From: Paraburkholderia acidicola
GTDB lineage: Bacteria > Pseudomonadota > Gammaproteobacteria > Burkholderiales > Burkholderiaceae
Direction of reading: 5' to 3'
Length of the DNA stretch: 64,000 nt
NCBI RefSeq assembly: GCF_002362315.1
Contig: NZ_MTZV01000006.1
Coordinates: 1,116,001-1,180,000, forward strand
Below the pieces are notes generated by a model. That model worked only from the letters and a program-made list of their open reading frames with translations, ran no database searches and was not told the DNA's origin. Of the stretch, positions 50,768 to 59,510 are shown piece after piece. The position numbers and the translations under genes are program-made. Positions within the stretch are counted from its first letter, which is position 1, and each line of letters begins with the position of its first letter.

Positions 50768-52837
50768 ATGTCCCGGCACTTACAAAAAGTTTTTATCTGG
50801 ATCACCGCGAGTTTAGGGCCGCTGTCATGCGCTGTCCTGCTCAGCGGTTGTGGTGGAGACATCGGTGCATCGGCGCCGTCAGGTCAGGTCGGCCAGACCG
50901 CGCCCGGCGGCGCATCGACGACGACACCGCCAGCAGGCGGTACGACCTCGCAACCCACCGGTCAGGCTCGCCAGAAGGCGCTCGTGATCGGCGTATCGGG
51001 CGTGCAGTACAGCGCGCTGCAACAGACGGTTGCCCAGCACCAGGCGCCCAATCTCGCGCAGATGGCCATCGTGCCGGCGCTCGCCGGCGGTATCGCGGGA
51101 ACGCCTACGCAACAGGCCACGCTGGCGGGGCCCGGCTGGGCCACCGTGTTGACTGGCACGTGGGCCAACCGGCACGGCGTGCGGCAAGACGATGCGACGC
51201 AGACCATCGCCACCGATACCGTCTTCAAGCTCGCGAAGCTGGCCAACGCGCAAGGTACCGCTGAAATCTCGAGCTGGAGCACGCTCGATGCGCTGCTATC
51301 CGGCGATGCCGACGCATCGGTCAATTGCGCGGGGGTCGATAGCTGCGTGGTCAAGGCCGCGACTGCGGCGATTTCGACCGGCAACGACGATCTGATTTTC
51401 GCCAATCTGAGTGGACCGGCAGCCGCAGCGCAGAGCGCCGGTCTACAGGCTGGCTATCTGAGCGCGCTTGCCACAGCGGATCAGGAAATCGGCCAGCTAC
51501 AGACGGCGATCGCCGCGCGTCAGAAGCAGAACGGCGTCAACGAAAACTGGCTCGTCATCGTGACAACCGATGAAGGGCTCGACGCCACCGGCTCCGAAAG
51601 CGGCCTTCCGCTGCTGTCGAACGAGACGGCCTTCATCGCGTCGAATCAGCCGCTCACAGTCGGCTCGACCACTGCGTCGACCGGAACGATAGCCGCCAAG
51701 CCGACGCTCGCGCAACTGCAGGCAGGCGCGACGCAGGCCGATATCACGCCGACCGTACTGAGCTGGTTCGGCGCGGTGGCAAACCCAACGCTCTACGCAA
51801 TCGATGGCACGTCGCTTATCGGCAAGATCGGTCCTCGCCTGCTGCAGGCAACACCGGGCAGCGACAAGGCGAGCCTGAATCTGTCGTGGGCCCTGCCACC
51901 CACCACACCCTCGCAACTTCTGCTGTACCGCGATGGCACGCTGCTCGCGACGCTGCCAGGAAACACGCAGTCGTATGCCGACACCCAGCTCGGCAAAACG
52001 ACCAGTGGCGCTTACTCGTTCAACTACACGCTGGTCGCAAACGGTGCGGCAGTATCCACGCTCGCGCAGATCAACTACGTTCAGTCGGTCGTACTGGATC
52101 CGACGCTCGGTTCTGGCCTGATCCACTTCTTCTCGTTCGACAAGGGGCTTACGGATGCGATCACCCCGGGTGTGGCGCTCGCGCAGTTCAACGCGACGTC
52201 GACGACGACTGCGTCGTTCGTTCCCGACAGCTTCGGCTTCAACGCATTGCAGGTTGCATCGCTGATCAGCACGCCGAACGCAGAGAACGGCATGAAGCTC
52301 ACCGACGACGTCAGCAACAAACCGCAGTTTTCGTTTGGTTTCTGGTTCTATTCCGACGACGGCCAGAGCGACTCGCCGGTGATCAGCAACAAGAACTGGG
52401 AGTCGGGCGGCAACCCCGGCTTCAACATTGCAGAAGAAAGCGGCAGCCAGCTGAAATTCAATATCTCCGACGGCAAGAGCCGCTCGGACGCGGCAATCAA
52501 TTTCACGAAGAACGCGTGGGTCTACGTTGCCATGACCATCGATACGAGCGTGCAAACCGCAGTGGGCTACATCTACGACCCGACGTACGGCATGCAGTCC
52601 GCCACGCTCAGCATGAGTGGCTTCGACATGAGCAAGATTGCCGGCATCTATTCGACCATCGGTTTTAACGAGGACGCGACGGGCAACTACTACGCACGCG
52701 GCTACGGCAACCTCGGCACGATGACCTTCAATGACATCGCGATGTGGAACAAGGTGCTGACCTCGGCACAGGTTCTATCGCTCGGCGCTTCGACACATTC
52801 GCTGTCGACGCTCGTACCCGGATCCGGAGGGAACTGA
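50768..52837 (+). CDS. Lipoprotein with degenerate alkaline-phosphatase-like domain and LamG domain
   Basis: 689 residues from the ATG at 50768 (CGGAG seven bases upstream). A lipobox LSGC gives lipidated Cys28. After a Gly/Thr/Pro linker, residues about 70-370 resemble the phosphodiesterase/alkaline phosphatase superfamily (KALVIGVSGVQYSALQQ, GPGWATVLTGTWANRHGV, VIVTTDEGLDATGSE). Two metal-binding positions look changed: the Asp of the usual GxDG is Ser, and the usual DHG is DEG. A short Ig/fibronectin-like part follows (about 375-455), then a LamG/concanavalin-like domain (about 460-670) with FSFGFWFYSDDG and WVYVAMTIDTS. It is probably a surface binding protein or a modified phosphodiesterase. 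It overlaps the next gene by one base. Confidence 0.78.
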   Translation: MSRHLQKVFIWITASLGPLSCAVLLSGCGGDIGASAPSGQVGQTAPGGASTTTPPAGGTTSQPTGQARQKALVIGVSGVQYSALQQTVAQHQAPNLAQMAIVPALAGGIAGTPTQQATLAGPGWATVLTGTWANRHGVRQDDATQTIATDTVFKLAKLANAQGTAEISSWSTLDALLSGDADASVNCAGVDSCVVKAATAAISTGNDDLIFANLSGPAAAAQSAGLQAGYLSALATADQEIGQLQTAIAARQKQNGVNENWLVIVTTDEGLDATGSESGLPLLSNETAFIASNQPLTVGSTTASTGTIAAKPTLAQLQAGATQADITPTVLSWFGAVANPTLYAIDGTSLIGKIGPRLLQATPGSDKASLNLSWALPPTTPSQLLLYRDGTLLATLPGNTQSYADTQLGKTTSGAYSFNYTLVANGAAVSTLAQINYVQSVVLDPTLGSGLIHFFSFDKGLTDAITPGVALAQFNATSTTTASFVPDSFGFNALQVASLISTPNAENGMKLTDDVSNKPQFSFGFWFYSDDGQSDSPVISNKNWESGGNPGFNIAEESGSQLKFNISDGKSRSDAAINFTKNAWVYVAMTIDTSVQTAVGYIYDPTYGMQSATLSMSGFDMSKIAGIYSTIGFNEDATGNYYARGYGNLGTMTFNDIAMWNKVLTSAQVLSLGASTHSLSTLVPGSGGN

Positions 52838-53088
52838 TGAACGCTTTCTATTCAATGGCTATTACGCGTGCGCGCTCTGCTGTTTTGCTGGGAGCGATGC
52901 TCTGTATGTCGGCGGTGCTGCTCAGCGCGTGCGGCGGCGATTCGAAGTCGCCGTCCGGCGGCTCCGGACCAGGATCGTCGGCGCAGACACCGCCCGCTCA
53001 GGGCGCATCGACGCCGGCTGGAGCATCGGCTCCTGCGGGTGCATCGACACCGGCCAATACGAAGGCGGTCCTTCACTGCGCGCCGTAA
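52837..53088 (+). CDS. Small lipoprotein with Ala/Pro/Gly-rich repeats
   Basis: 83 residues. The ATG overlaps the upstream TGA (TGATG), with GGAGG eight bases before it. A signal with lipobox LSAC gives lipidated Cys32; the remaining 50 residues are low-complexity, including the near-repeats ASTPAGASAPAGASTPA, and end in VLHCAP. No fold is expected. Position and coupling tie it to the LamG lipoprotein and the phospholipase that follows 71 bases on. It may be a spacer, anchor or a decayed remnant of a longer protein. Confidence 0.65.
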   Translation: MNAFYSMAITRARSAVLLGAMLCMSAVLLSACGGDSKSPSGGSGPGSSAQTPPAQGASTPAGASAPAGASTPANTKAVLHCAP

Positions 53089-53159
53089 GCCATAAGCCGC
53101 GAGTCGAGAACTGGACAGCCCAGAGCAATTCGTAATACCCGAACCCCACAGGTGCTCCG

Positions 53160-55178
53160 ATGGTTTCGAATCCAAGACGTAACTTTCTGAAGTTCGCCGC
53201 AGGCTCGCTCGGCGCGACCGCCGCGGCCTCGATGATGCCTGCCGTGATCCGCGATGCGCTGGCGACACCGGCCTCGAACACGACCGGCACGCTTAACGAC
53301 GTACAGCACATCATCGTGTTCATGCAGGAAAACCGTGCGTTCGATCACTACTACGGCATGTTGCGTGGTGTGCGCGGCTTCAACGACCGGATGGCAATCA
53401 CGCTGCCGAACGGCGACCCGGTGTGGAAGCAGCCGACGAGCAACGGCGGCTATATCCTGCCGTTTCACGTGGACACGCTGACGACCAGCGCAACGTGCGA
53501 AGTGTCCGCTGCGATGGACTATCCGACCGACATCGCGATGTGGAACCACGGGCTCTACAACGCGTGGAATTCCGCCCGTGCTCCCAGCATGGGGATGAGC
53601 TACTACACGCGCGCCGATCTGCCGTTCTACTATTCGCTCGCCGATGCGTTCACGATCTGCGACCAGTATCACTGTTCGACGTTCACGCAGACCAATCCGA
53701 ATCGCCTGCATCTATTTAGTGGCAGCAACGGGTTGTCCGTTGGTCAAAGACCGACGCTCGATAACACCGAGCCGACACCGGGCTTCAGCTGGCCCACGGT
53801 TGCCGAAACACTCGAGGCGGCGAACATCAGCTGGAAGGTGTATCAGCAGTCGGACAACTTCGACGATAACGGTTTTGCGTGGTTTCAGACCTTCAAGACG
53901 GCGCCGACCACGAGCCCGCTGTACCAGAAGGGCATTGCCGTCGTGAACGATCTTGCTCAGGCACTCGCCGCAGACGTCGCAGCAGGCACGCTGCCGCAGG
54001 TGTCGTGGATCGTTGCGCCGGCCGCCCTGTCAGAGCATCCCGACTATCATCCCGCAGCCGGCGAAGATCTCACCGCGCGCCTGCTCACTGCGCTTGTCTC
54101 CAACCCGGACGTGTGGTCGAAAACCGTCTTCCTGCTGAACTACGATGAACAGGGTGGCTTCTTCGACCACGACCCGCCGCCCACGCCACCCGCATCGCCT
54201 GCGCAGGCGACGATGTCCACGACGGGCGAACTCTATGCCGGACAGCCGATCGGCCTCGGCTTCCGCGTGCCGATGATGATGATCTCGCCATGGTCGAAAG
54301 GCGGGTACGTTTGCTCGCAGGTATTCGATCACACCTCGGTGATCCAGTTTATCGAGCAGCGTTTTGGCGTTCACTGTCCCAACATCAGCCCGTGGCGTCG
54401 TGCGATATGCGGCGATCTGACCTCGGCCTTCAACTTCAAGAATCCGGATGCTGTGTGGCCCAAAGCAGCGATACCGGATACCAGCGACTACGTCGCGCAA
54501 GCCAACAATCAGTGCAGTACGCTACCGGCCCCGACCGTGCCCGCCATCCAGTCGATGCCCAGACAGGAATCGGGCACACGTCCTTCGCGCGCGTTGCCGT
54601 ATGAGTTCCACGCGAGCGCACGTGTCGACCCGGCGACTTCGACGTTCTGGTTGATCGTCGCCAACGGCGGCAGCGTTGGCGCGGCGTTCTCGGCATACGA
54701 CCTCGCGACAGCGACCAATCCGCCGCGCCGCTATGCAGTCGATGCCGGCGCGCAGCTTTCCGATAGCTGGAGCGGCACCGCGCTGACTGGCACGAAGTAC
54801 GCCATCGCGTTGCACGGCGCGAACGGTTTCCTGCGTGCGTTTGCCGGCGATGTAGCGGCGACTGCCGCGGTGAACGCGGCGAACCCCGAGGTACGCGTCT
54901 GCTACGACGTGGCCAATAGCGCGGTGTATCTGACGCTGATGAATAGCGGACAGGGACCGTGCACGTTCACGGTTACATCGAACGCGTATCGCACGGATGG
55001 GCCGTGGACCTTCACCGTAGCTGCCGGCAGCACCGCGGATACCAACTGGCCCGTATCGGCAAGCGCCAACTGGTACGACTTCAGCGTCACAGTCGCCGCA
55101 CAGCCAGCGTTCGTGCGACGCTTTGCCGGACGACTGGAAAGTGGCAGCGATCTGACCAGCGATCCGGCTGCCGCGTAG
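53160..55178 (+). CDS. Tat-exported phospholipase C (non-haemolytic type), first copy
   Basis: 672 residues. The N-terminus has the twin-arginine motif PRRNFLKF and a hydrophobic segment, so the folded enzyme leaves via Tat. Catalytic blocks of the bacterial phosphoesterase/PLC family are HIIVFMQENRAFDHYYGMLRGVRGF (residues about 49-73), YHCSTFTQTNPNRL, VSWIVAPAALSEHP, LNYDEQGGFFDHDPPPTPP and VPMMMISPWSKGGYV. Two C-terminal DUF756-type beta domains follow (about 480-670). It would release phosphocholine or similar head groups from phospholipids. Length and order match PlcN/PlcH-like enzymes of Burkholderia and Pseudomonas. Confidence 0.9.
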   Translation: MVSNPRRNFLKFAAGSLGATAAASMMPAVIRDALATPASNTTGTLNDVQHIIVFMQENRAFDHYYGMLRGVRGFNDRMAITLPNGDPVWKQPTSNGGYILPFHVDTLTTSATCEVSAAMDYPTDIAMWNHGLYNAWNSARAPSMGMSYYTRADLPFYYSLADAFTICDQYHCSTFTQTNPNRLHLFSGSNGLSVGQRPTLDNTEPTPGFSWPTVAETLEAANISWKVYQQSDNFDDNGFAWFQTFKTAPTTSPLYQKGIAVVNDLAQALAADVAAGTLPQVSWIVAPAALSEHPDYHPAAGEDLTARLLTALVSNPDVWSKTVFLLNYDEQGGFFDHDPPPTPPASPAQATMSTTGELYAGQPIGLGFRVPMMMISPWSKGGYVCSQVFDHTSVIQFIEQRFGVHCPNISPWRRAICGDLTSAFNFKNPDAVWPKAAIPDTSDYVAQANNQCSTLPAPTVPAIQSMPRQESGTRPSRALPYEFHASARVDPATSTFWLIVANGGSVGAAFSAYDLATATNPPRRYAVDAGAQLSDSWSGTALTGTKYAIALHGANGFLRAFAGDVAATAAVNAANPEVRVCYDVANSAVYLTLMNSGQGPCTFTVTSNAYRTDGPWTFTVAAGSTADTNWPVSASANWYDFSVTVAAQPAFVRRFAGRLESGSDLTSDPAAA

Positions 55179-55240
55179 CGCATCGGCGGCTGCCGGTGTG
55201 TCCCACCGGCAGCAACGACACCTCTTACCTGACGACAGCG

Positions 55241-57862
55241 ATGACCTCTAAAGACAGACGCAATTTCCTTCGCCTCGGTGCCGCCACGCTGGGCTCGGTT
55301 GCAGCGGGTTCGTTCTGGCCTCGACTGATTGAAAATGCTTTGGCGGTACCGGCCAGCAATCCGACTGGAATACCGGGTCTCGCCGACATCGAGCACGTCG
55401 TTATCTTCATGCAGGAAAACCGCTCGTTCGATCACTACTACGGCGCGATGAAAGGCGTGCGTGGATATGGCGATCCGCGGCCCACCGCGATTCCGAGCGG
55501 CAACTACGTGTGGTACCAGGCGGAAGGCACCAATCCGGGCTCGCGGTCGTTCTCCGCTCATATCGATGTGTCGCTGTGGACAACACCTTCGGGCTGGTAT
55601 CAGACCAACCGGACCATCCAGTCCAGCGAATATGTATTGCCGTTCGCGTTGAACAAGACCGGCAACGTCGCGTTCCAGTACATGAGCGACCTGAATCACA
55701 GCTGGAAGCAATCGCAGGACACGTGGAAGAACTGGGACACGTGGGTACCGACGAAAAGCCGGCAATCGATGGGCTTTCTGACCGCCAACGAGCTGCCGTT
55801 TTACTACCCGCTCGCCAATGCGTTTTCCATTTTCGACGACTACCATTGCTCGGTATTTTCCGCGACGGACCCGAACCGGTTTTATCTGTGGTCGGGCACG
55901 TGTCCGCCGCCGATGAACTTTCCGGACAGCTACAACATCGAGAGCGGTGGATACTTCGCCGACATCGCCGACGATAACAACAGCAAGATCACGCCCGCCA
56001 TGTATGGACAGAGCCCCGCCGCGCGAGCGACCGCGGTGGCCGCGGGCGTGGCGGACTGGCAAACCTATGCCGAGACACTGTCGGACAGCGGCATCACCTG
56101 GAAGCTCTATCAGGAAGACGACAACTACGGGGACAACTATCTCCAGTACTTCAAGAACTTCCGGATCGATAACACCGGGACCACGATCGACAAATCAAAA
56201 GATCCCTATTTCCAGACGCTTTATCAACGCGGACGCGTTTTCGCGGCACCGACGGCTAATGTTGGCGATGCGCTGGTTGCAGAGTTTGCGCGCGACGTTG
56301 CGGCAGGTATGGAGCCTGATAACCCGGCTCCTGGCACGATCAAACCGGGGCTGCCGCGCGTTTCGTGGATCGTGGCACCCGTCAAATTCTGCGAGCATCC
56401 AAGCGCATCACCCGGCGACGGCGAGTCGCTCACGGCACGGCTGCTGAACATCCTCGTGAACGAAAATCCGGACGTCTTCTCGAAGACGGCGTTCATATTG
56501 ACGTACGACGAGAACGACGGTTACTTCGATCACGTCCCGCCCCCCGTTCCGCCGATCAGCGCGCACTACGGCCAGATGACGCTGGCGGATGCGGGCGCGG
56601 CCGAGAACATGTCTTCGGTGCCGGTCGGTCTTGGGCCGCGCGTGCCGATGCTGATCATCTCGCCGTGGACGAAGGGCGGCAAGGTCAGCTCGCAGACTTC
56701 CGATCACAGCTCGGTGCTGCGCTTTCTCGAGCAATGGTTGACGGCGAAGGGACTGGCATCCGCGGATGCCAGCAAGTGCGCGTTGATCTCGGACTGGCGT
56801 CGCGCTGTGTGCGGCGATCTGACCGAGGCATTCGACTTCAGTCAATCGGCTGCGACGGGCACGCTCAATACCACGACGACGTTCAAGAACGGCACCGTGA
56901 GCGCCGCCGTGCCAGTGCCGCAGACCTTCCCCGCGCTGCCTGGACCGCCGACGCGGACCGCGTGCCGACTCGGCTACGAATTCTTCGTACACGCGCAGGT
57001 GGCGAGCGGACAGTTCTCGATGACCTTCGCCAATACCGGATCGGTCGGCGCCGCGTTCATCGCTTACTGGATGCCGATGGCGGATGCGCAAACCACCTAT
57101 CACTACACGATCGAAGCCGGCAAGTCGCTCAACGCTACGCCGGTGGCGATCGGCAGCGACGGTGTGTACGACTGGGCCGTGCATGGTCCGAACGGTTTTC
57201 TGCGCGAGTTCCGCGGCAACGTCAACAACGTGAGGCAACTGGCGCAGGCGCCGGAAGTCGCGGTGTGTTATGACGTCGCGGGTGCCAATCTGCAGATCAC
57301 GCTCGATAACCGCAACAGCACCGTGGCGTGTGTCTTCCAGTTGACGGACAACGCCTATTACCAGAACAAGCCGGTCGCGATAACGGTCGCTGCAGGGGCT
57401 GAACAATCGGTGACGTGGCTCGGTTCGTCGGACACGCTCAATGGCAGCACGATCTGTTCAGGCTGGTATGACGTGAGCATTCGCATAGCCGGCGACACTG
57501 CGTGGTTGAGGCGCGTCGCTGGCGGTGTGCAAGCGCAATCGGGTGGACTCTTGACCGATCCTGCCAACGGCAACCCGACGTTGTTCAAACCATCGTTTGC
57601 GCTGCAGCCTGTCGCAGCCGGCACGCTCCGGGTGGACTACGTCACGCCGCCGTGGAATCACCGGCCGTTGAACTGGTTCGGTGTGTTCAAGGCAACCGAT
57701 ACACCGGGTGCCGGCAACGAACTGCTGCGTACGAACGCTCCACGCGGTGTGGGTTCAGCCGTGCTGTTGACCGCAGGTCTGCCGTCCGGGCAGTACAACG
57801 TGTTCTATTTCTTCGACAACGGCTATACGGTGCTCGCGGGTCCGACTGCGTTTTCGGTTTAG
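55241..57862 (+). CDS. Tat-exported phospholipase C, second copy, with extra C-terminal domain
   Basis: 873 residues from the ATG at 55241, where DRRNFLRL begins a Tat signal. Catalytic blocks: HVVIFMQENRSFDHYYGAMKGVRGY, YHCSVFSATDPNRF, VSWIVAPVKFCEHP, TYDENDGYFDHVPPPVPP and VPMLIISPWTKGGKV. Two DUF756-type domains follow (about 565-770). Compared with the first copy there is an extra C-terminal domain of roughly 100 residues (FALQPVAAGTLRVDYV, NWFGVFKATDTPG, YNVFYFFDNGYTVLAG), resembling beta-sandwich modules found on other phosphoesterases. It is 62 bases after the first copy; the pair has diverged and probably differs in substrate. Confidence 0.89.
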   Translation: MTSKDRRNFLRLGAATLGSVAAGSFWPRLIENALAVPASNPTGIPGLADIEHVVIFMQENRSFDHYYGAMKGVRGYGDPRPTAIPSGNYVWYQAEGTNPGSRSFSAHIDVSLWTTPSGWYQTNRTIQSSEYVLPFALNKTGNVAFQYMSDLNHSWKQSQDTWKNWDTWVPTKSRQSMGFLTANELPFYYPLANAFSIFDDYHCSVFSATDPNRFYLWSGTCPPPMNFPDSYNIESGGYFADIADDNNSKITPAMYGQSPAARATAVAAGVADWQTYAETLSDSGITWKLYQEDDNYGDNYLQYFKNFRIDNTGTTIDKSKDPYFQTLYQRGRVFAAPTANVGDALVAEFARDVAAGMEPDNPAPGTIKPGLPRVSWIVAPVKFCEHPSASPGDGESLTARLLNILVNENPDVFSKTAFILTYDENDGYFDHVPPPVPPISAHYGQMTLADAGAAENMSSVPVGLGPRVPMLIISPWTKGGKVSSQTSDHSSVLRFLEQWLTAKGLASADASKCALISDWRRAVCGDLTEAFDFSQSAATGTLNTTTTFKNGTVSAAVPVPQTFPALPGPPTRTACRLGYEFFVHAQVASGQFSMTFANTGSVGAAFIAYWMPMADAQTTYHYTIEAGKSLNATPVAIGSDGVYDWAVHGPNGFLREFRGNVNNVRQLAQAPEVAVCYDVAGANLQITLDNRNSTVACVFQLTDNAYYQNKPVAITVAAGAEQSVTWLGSSDTLNGSTICSGWYDVSIRIAGDTAWLRRVAGGVQAQSGGLLTDPANGNPTLFKPSFALQPVAAGTLRVDYVTPPWNHRPLNWFGVFKATDTPGAGNELLRTNAPRGVGSAVLLTAGLPSGQYNVFYFFDNGYTVLAGPTAFSV

Positions 57863-57949
57863 CGTTTGATAGGTTGATCGTTCGATAGCGGGCTTGCGGG
57901 TGCTGGTGCTGGTGCGAATCATCAAGTTGTGGTTTCGAAGAGAAATATC

Positions 57950-58765
57950 ATGGTCAAGCATCTGCATTTGATTTCCGGTTTGCCGCGTTCGGGCTCGACG
58001 CTGTTATGCGCGCTTCTGCGGCAGAACCCGCGCTATACAGCGGCAATGACAAGCCCGGTGGCCATGCTGTGCGGCGCGATGCATCAAAAGATGTGCGACC
58101 CAGAGTTCGGTACCTTCTTCGACGACGAAAAACGCGCCCGCATGCTGCGCGGCGTGTTCGATACCTACTACGCTGACAGCCCGTCAGAACAGGTCGTGTT
58201 CGACACCAATCGTACCTGGACCGGTCGCCTGCCATTGCTGGGTGAACTGTATCCGCAGTCGCGTGTGATCTGCTGCGTGCGCGACGTGGCCTGGATTATC
58301 GACAGCATCGAACAGATGCTGGCGAAAAATCCGCTGCAACTATCGCGGATATTCCGGCTTCAACCTGGCGCCTCGGTCTATGCGCGCTCGGACACGTTGA
58401 TGAATCCGGATAACGGTCTGATCGGTCTTGCATGGAGCAATCTGCGCGAGGCGTGGTTCGGTAACGATGCGAAGCGGCTGATCGTCGTGCCGTATGAGCA
58501 TCTGTCGCGCGAGCCCGGTAGAACCATGCAACGCCTCTATGAAGCACTCGGCGAACCGGACTTCCCGCACGATTTCGACAACGTCGTCTACGACGAGCCC
58601 GATTACGACGCGCTACTTGGCATGCCTGGCATGCACAAAGTCCGGCAGAAGGTCGCGCATCAAGACCGGCCGCCTTGCATTCCGCCCGATCTGTACACGA
58701 AAGTATCGGGTGCGAACTTCTGGCTCAAGCGGGAGATGAATCCGCGCGGTGTAGTGATCGTTTAG
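57950..58765 (+). CDS. Sulfotransferase family protein
   Basis: 271 residues from the ATG at 57950. The 5'-phosphosulfate loop SGLPRSGSTLL lies at residues 8-18 and the 3'-phosphate block VICCVRDVAWIIDSIEQ near 105. A later RLIVVPYEHLSREPGRTM stretch matches the family. It should move sulfate from PAPS to a hydroxyl or amino group, but the acceptor is unknown. It follows the second phospholipase by 87 bases on the same strand, with an AAGAGAA ribosome site. Similar single-domain proteins occur scattered in Burkholderia genomes. Confidence 0.8.
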   Translation: MVKHLHLISGLPRSGSTLLCALLRQNPRYTAAMTSPVAMLCGAMHQKMCDPEFGTFFDDEKRARMLRGVFDTYYADSPSEQVVFDTNRTWTGRLPLLGELYPQSRVICCVRDVAWIIDSIEQMLAKNPLQLSRIFRLQPGASVYARSDTLMNPDNGLIGLAWSNLREAWFGNDAKRLIVVPYEHLSREPGRTMQRLYEALGEPDFPHDFDNVVYDEPDYDALLGMPGMHKVRQKVAHQDRPPCIPPDLYTKVSGANFWLKREMNPRGVVIV

Positions 58766-59510
58766 GCATCGCGTTCTCCTTGCACGCCATGGAGATTGCG
58801 AGGGCCGTTTGGCACAACAGGCCTGGTTGATATGCAACGTTGCTACGTCAGCATCGCAACGGAATCGGTGTTAACGCGAGATCCGTCGATACGAGCCCGT
58901 TCGACAATAGCAATAACGACACTCGCCCTTGCGATCTGGATTTAACAAACTCACCTGCTTTTCTGATATTCATTTCAGCGATTTCGCATTAATTACAAAA
59001 TGCTTTCCATTTAATGCACATCAAACTTCAATAAATTACAAATTACATCAAAAAAAGTTTGACAGTAAGTTTCTCGCCTTATATCTTTTAATCACTCAAT
59101 TTCATCGGTCATCCGTTTATCAATCGCCGCGCTTGCTGGCGAGGCTTGCACACAGAACAATGCATCAAGCATCGCCATCGGATAGACAGTATTCGGGAAA
59201 GCTTTTCGCATTGGCTTGATTATCCATCAAGTCCATCATTACGCATATGCAAAGCTGGATTCGATAAACAGAAACGAGTTGATATAAGAAGTAGTGAATT
59301 GCTTTTCGTCGTCCTGACAGTCAGAGGATTTATCTTTTAACTGGCAACCGATATTCAACAGGAGAGAACACCTATGTCGAGTTGAGGCGCCGGGTATTTG
59401 TCGTTGCTATTCCTGAGATTGAGTAATTCCTATGCCCTTTATGCGCGTTACGTCACCGTAGCGGTGTATCGGCACGTCGATTCTTCGTCAACCATCCTGG
59501 AGTTGAAACA
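58766..59510. other. AT-rich intergenic region before the sedolisin gene
   Basis: 745 bases, with about 58930-59340 far richer in A and T than any other long stretch here. No convincing gene is seen; short frames inside have no ribosome site. It contains a three-codon mini-frame at 59374-59385 behind CAGGAGAG. Curved AT-rich DNA like this is a typical target of H-NS proteins, one of which is encoded 3 kb downstream. Confidence 0.65.
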
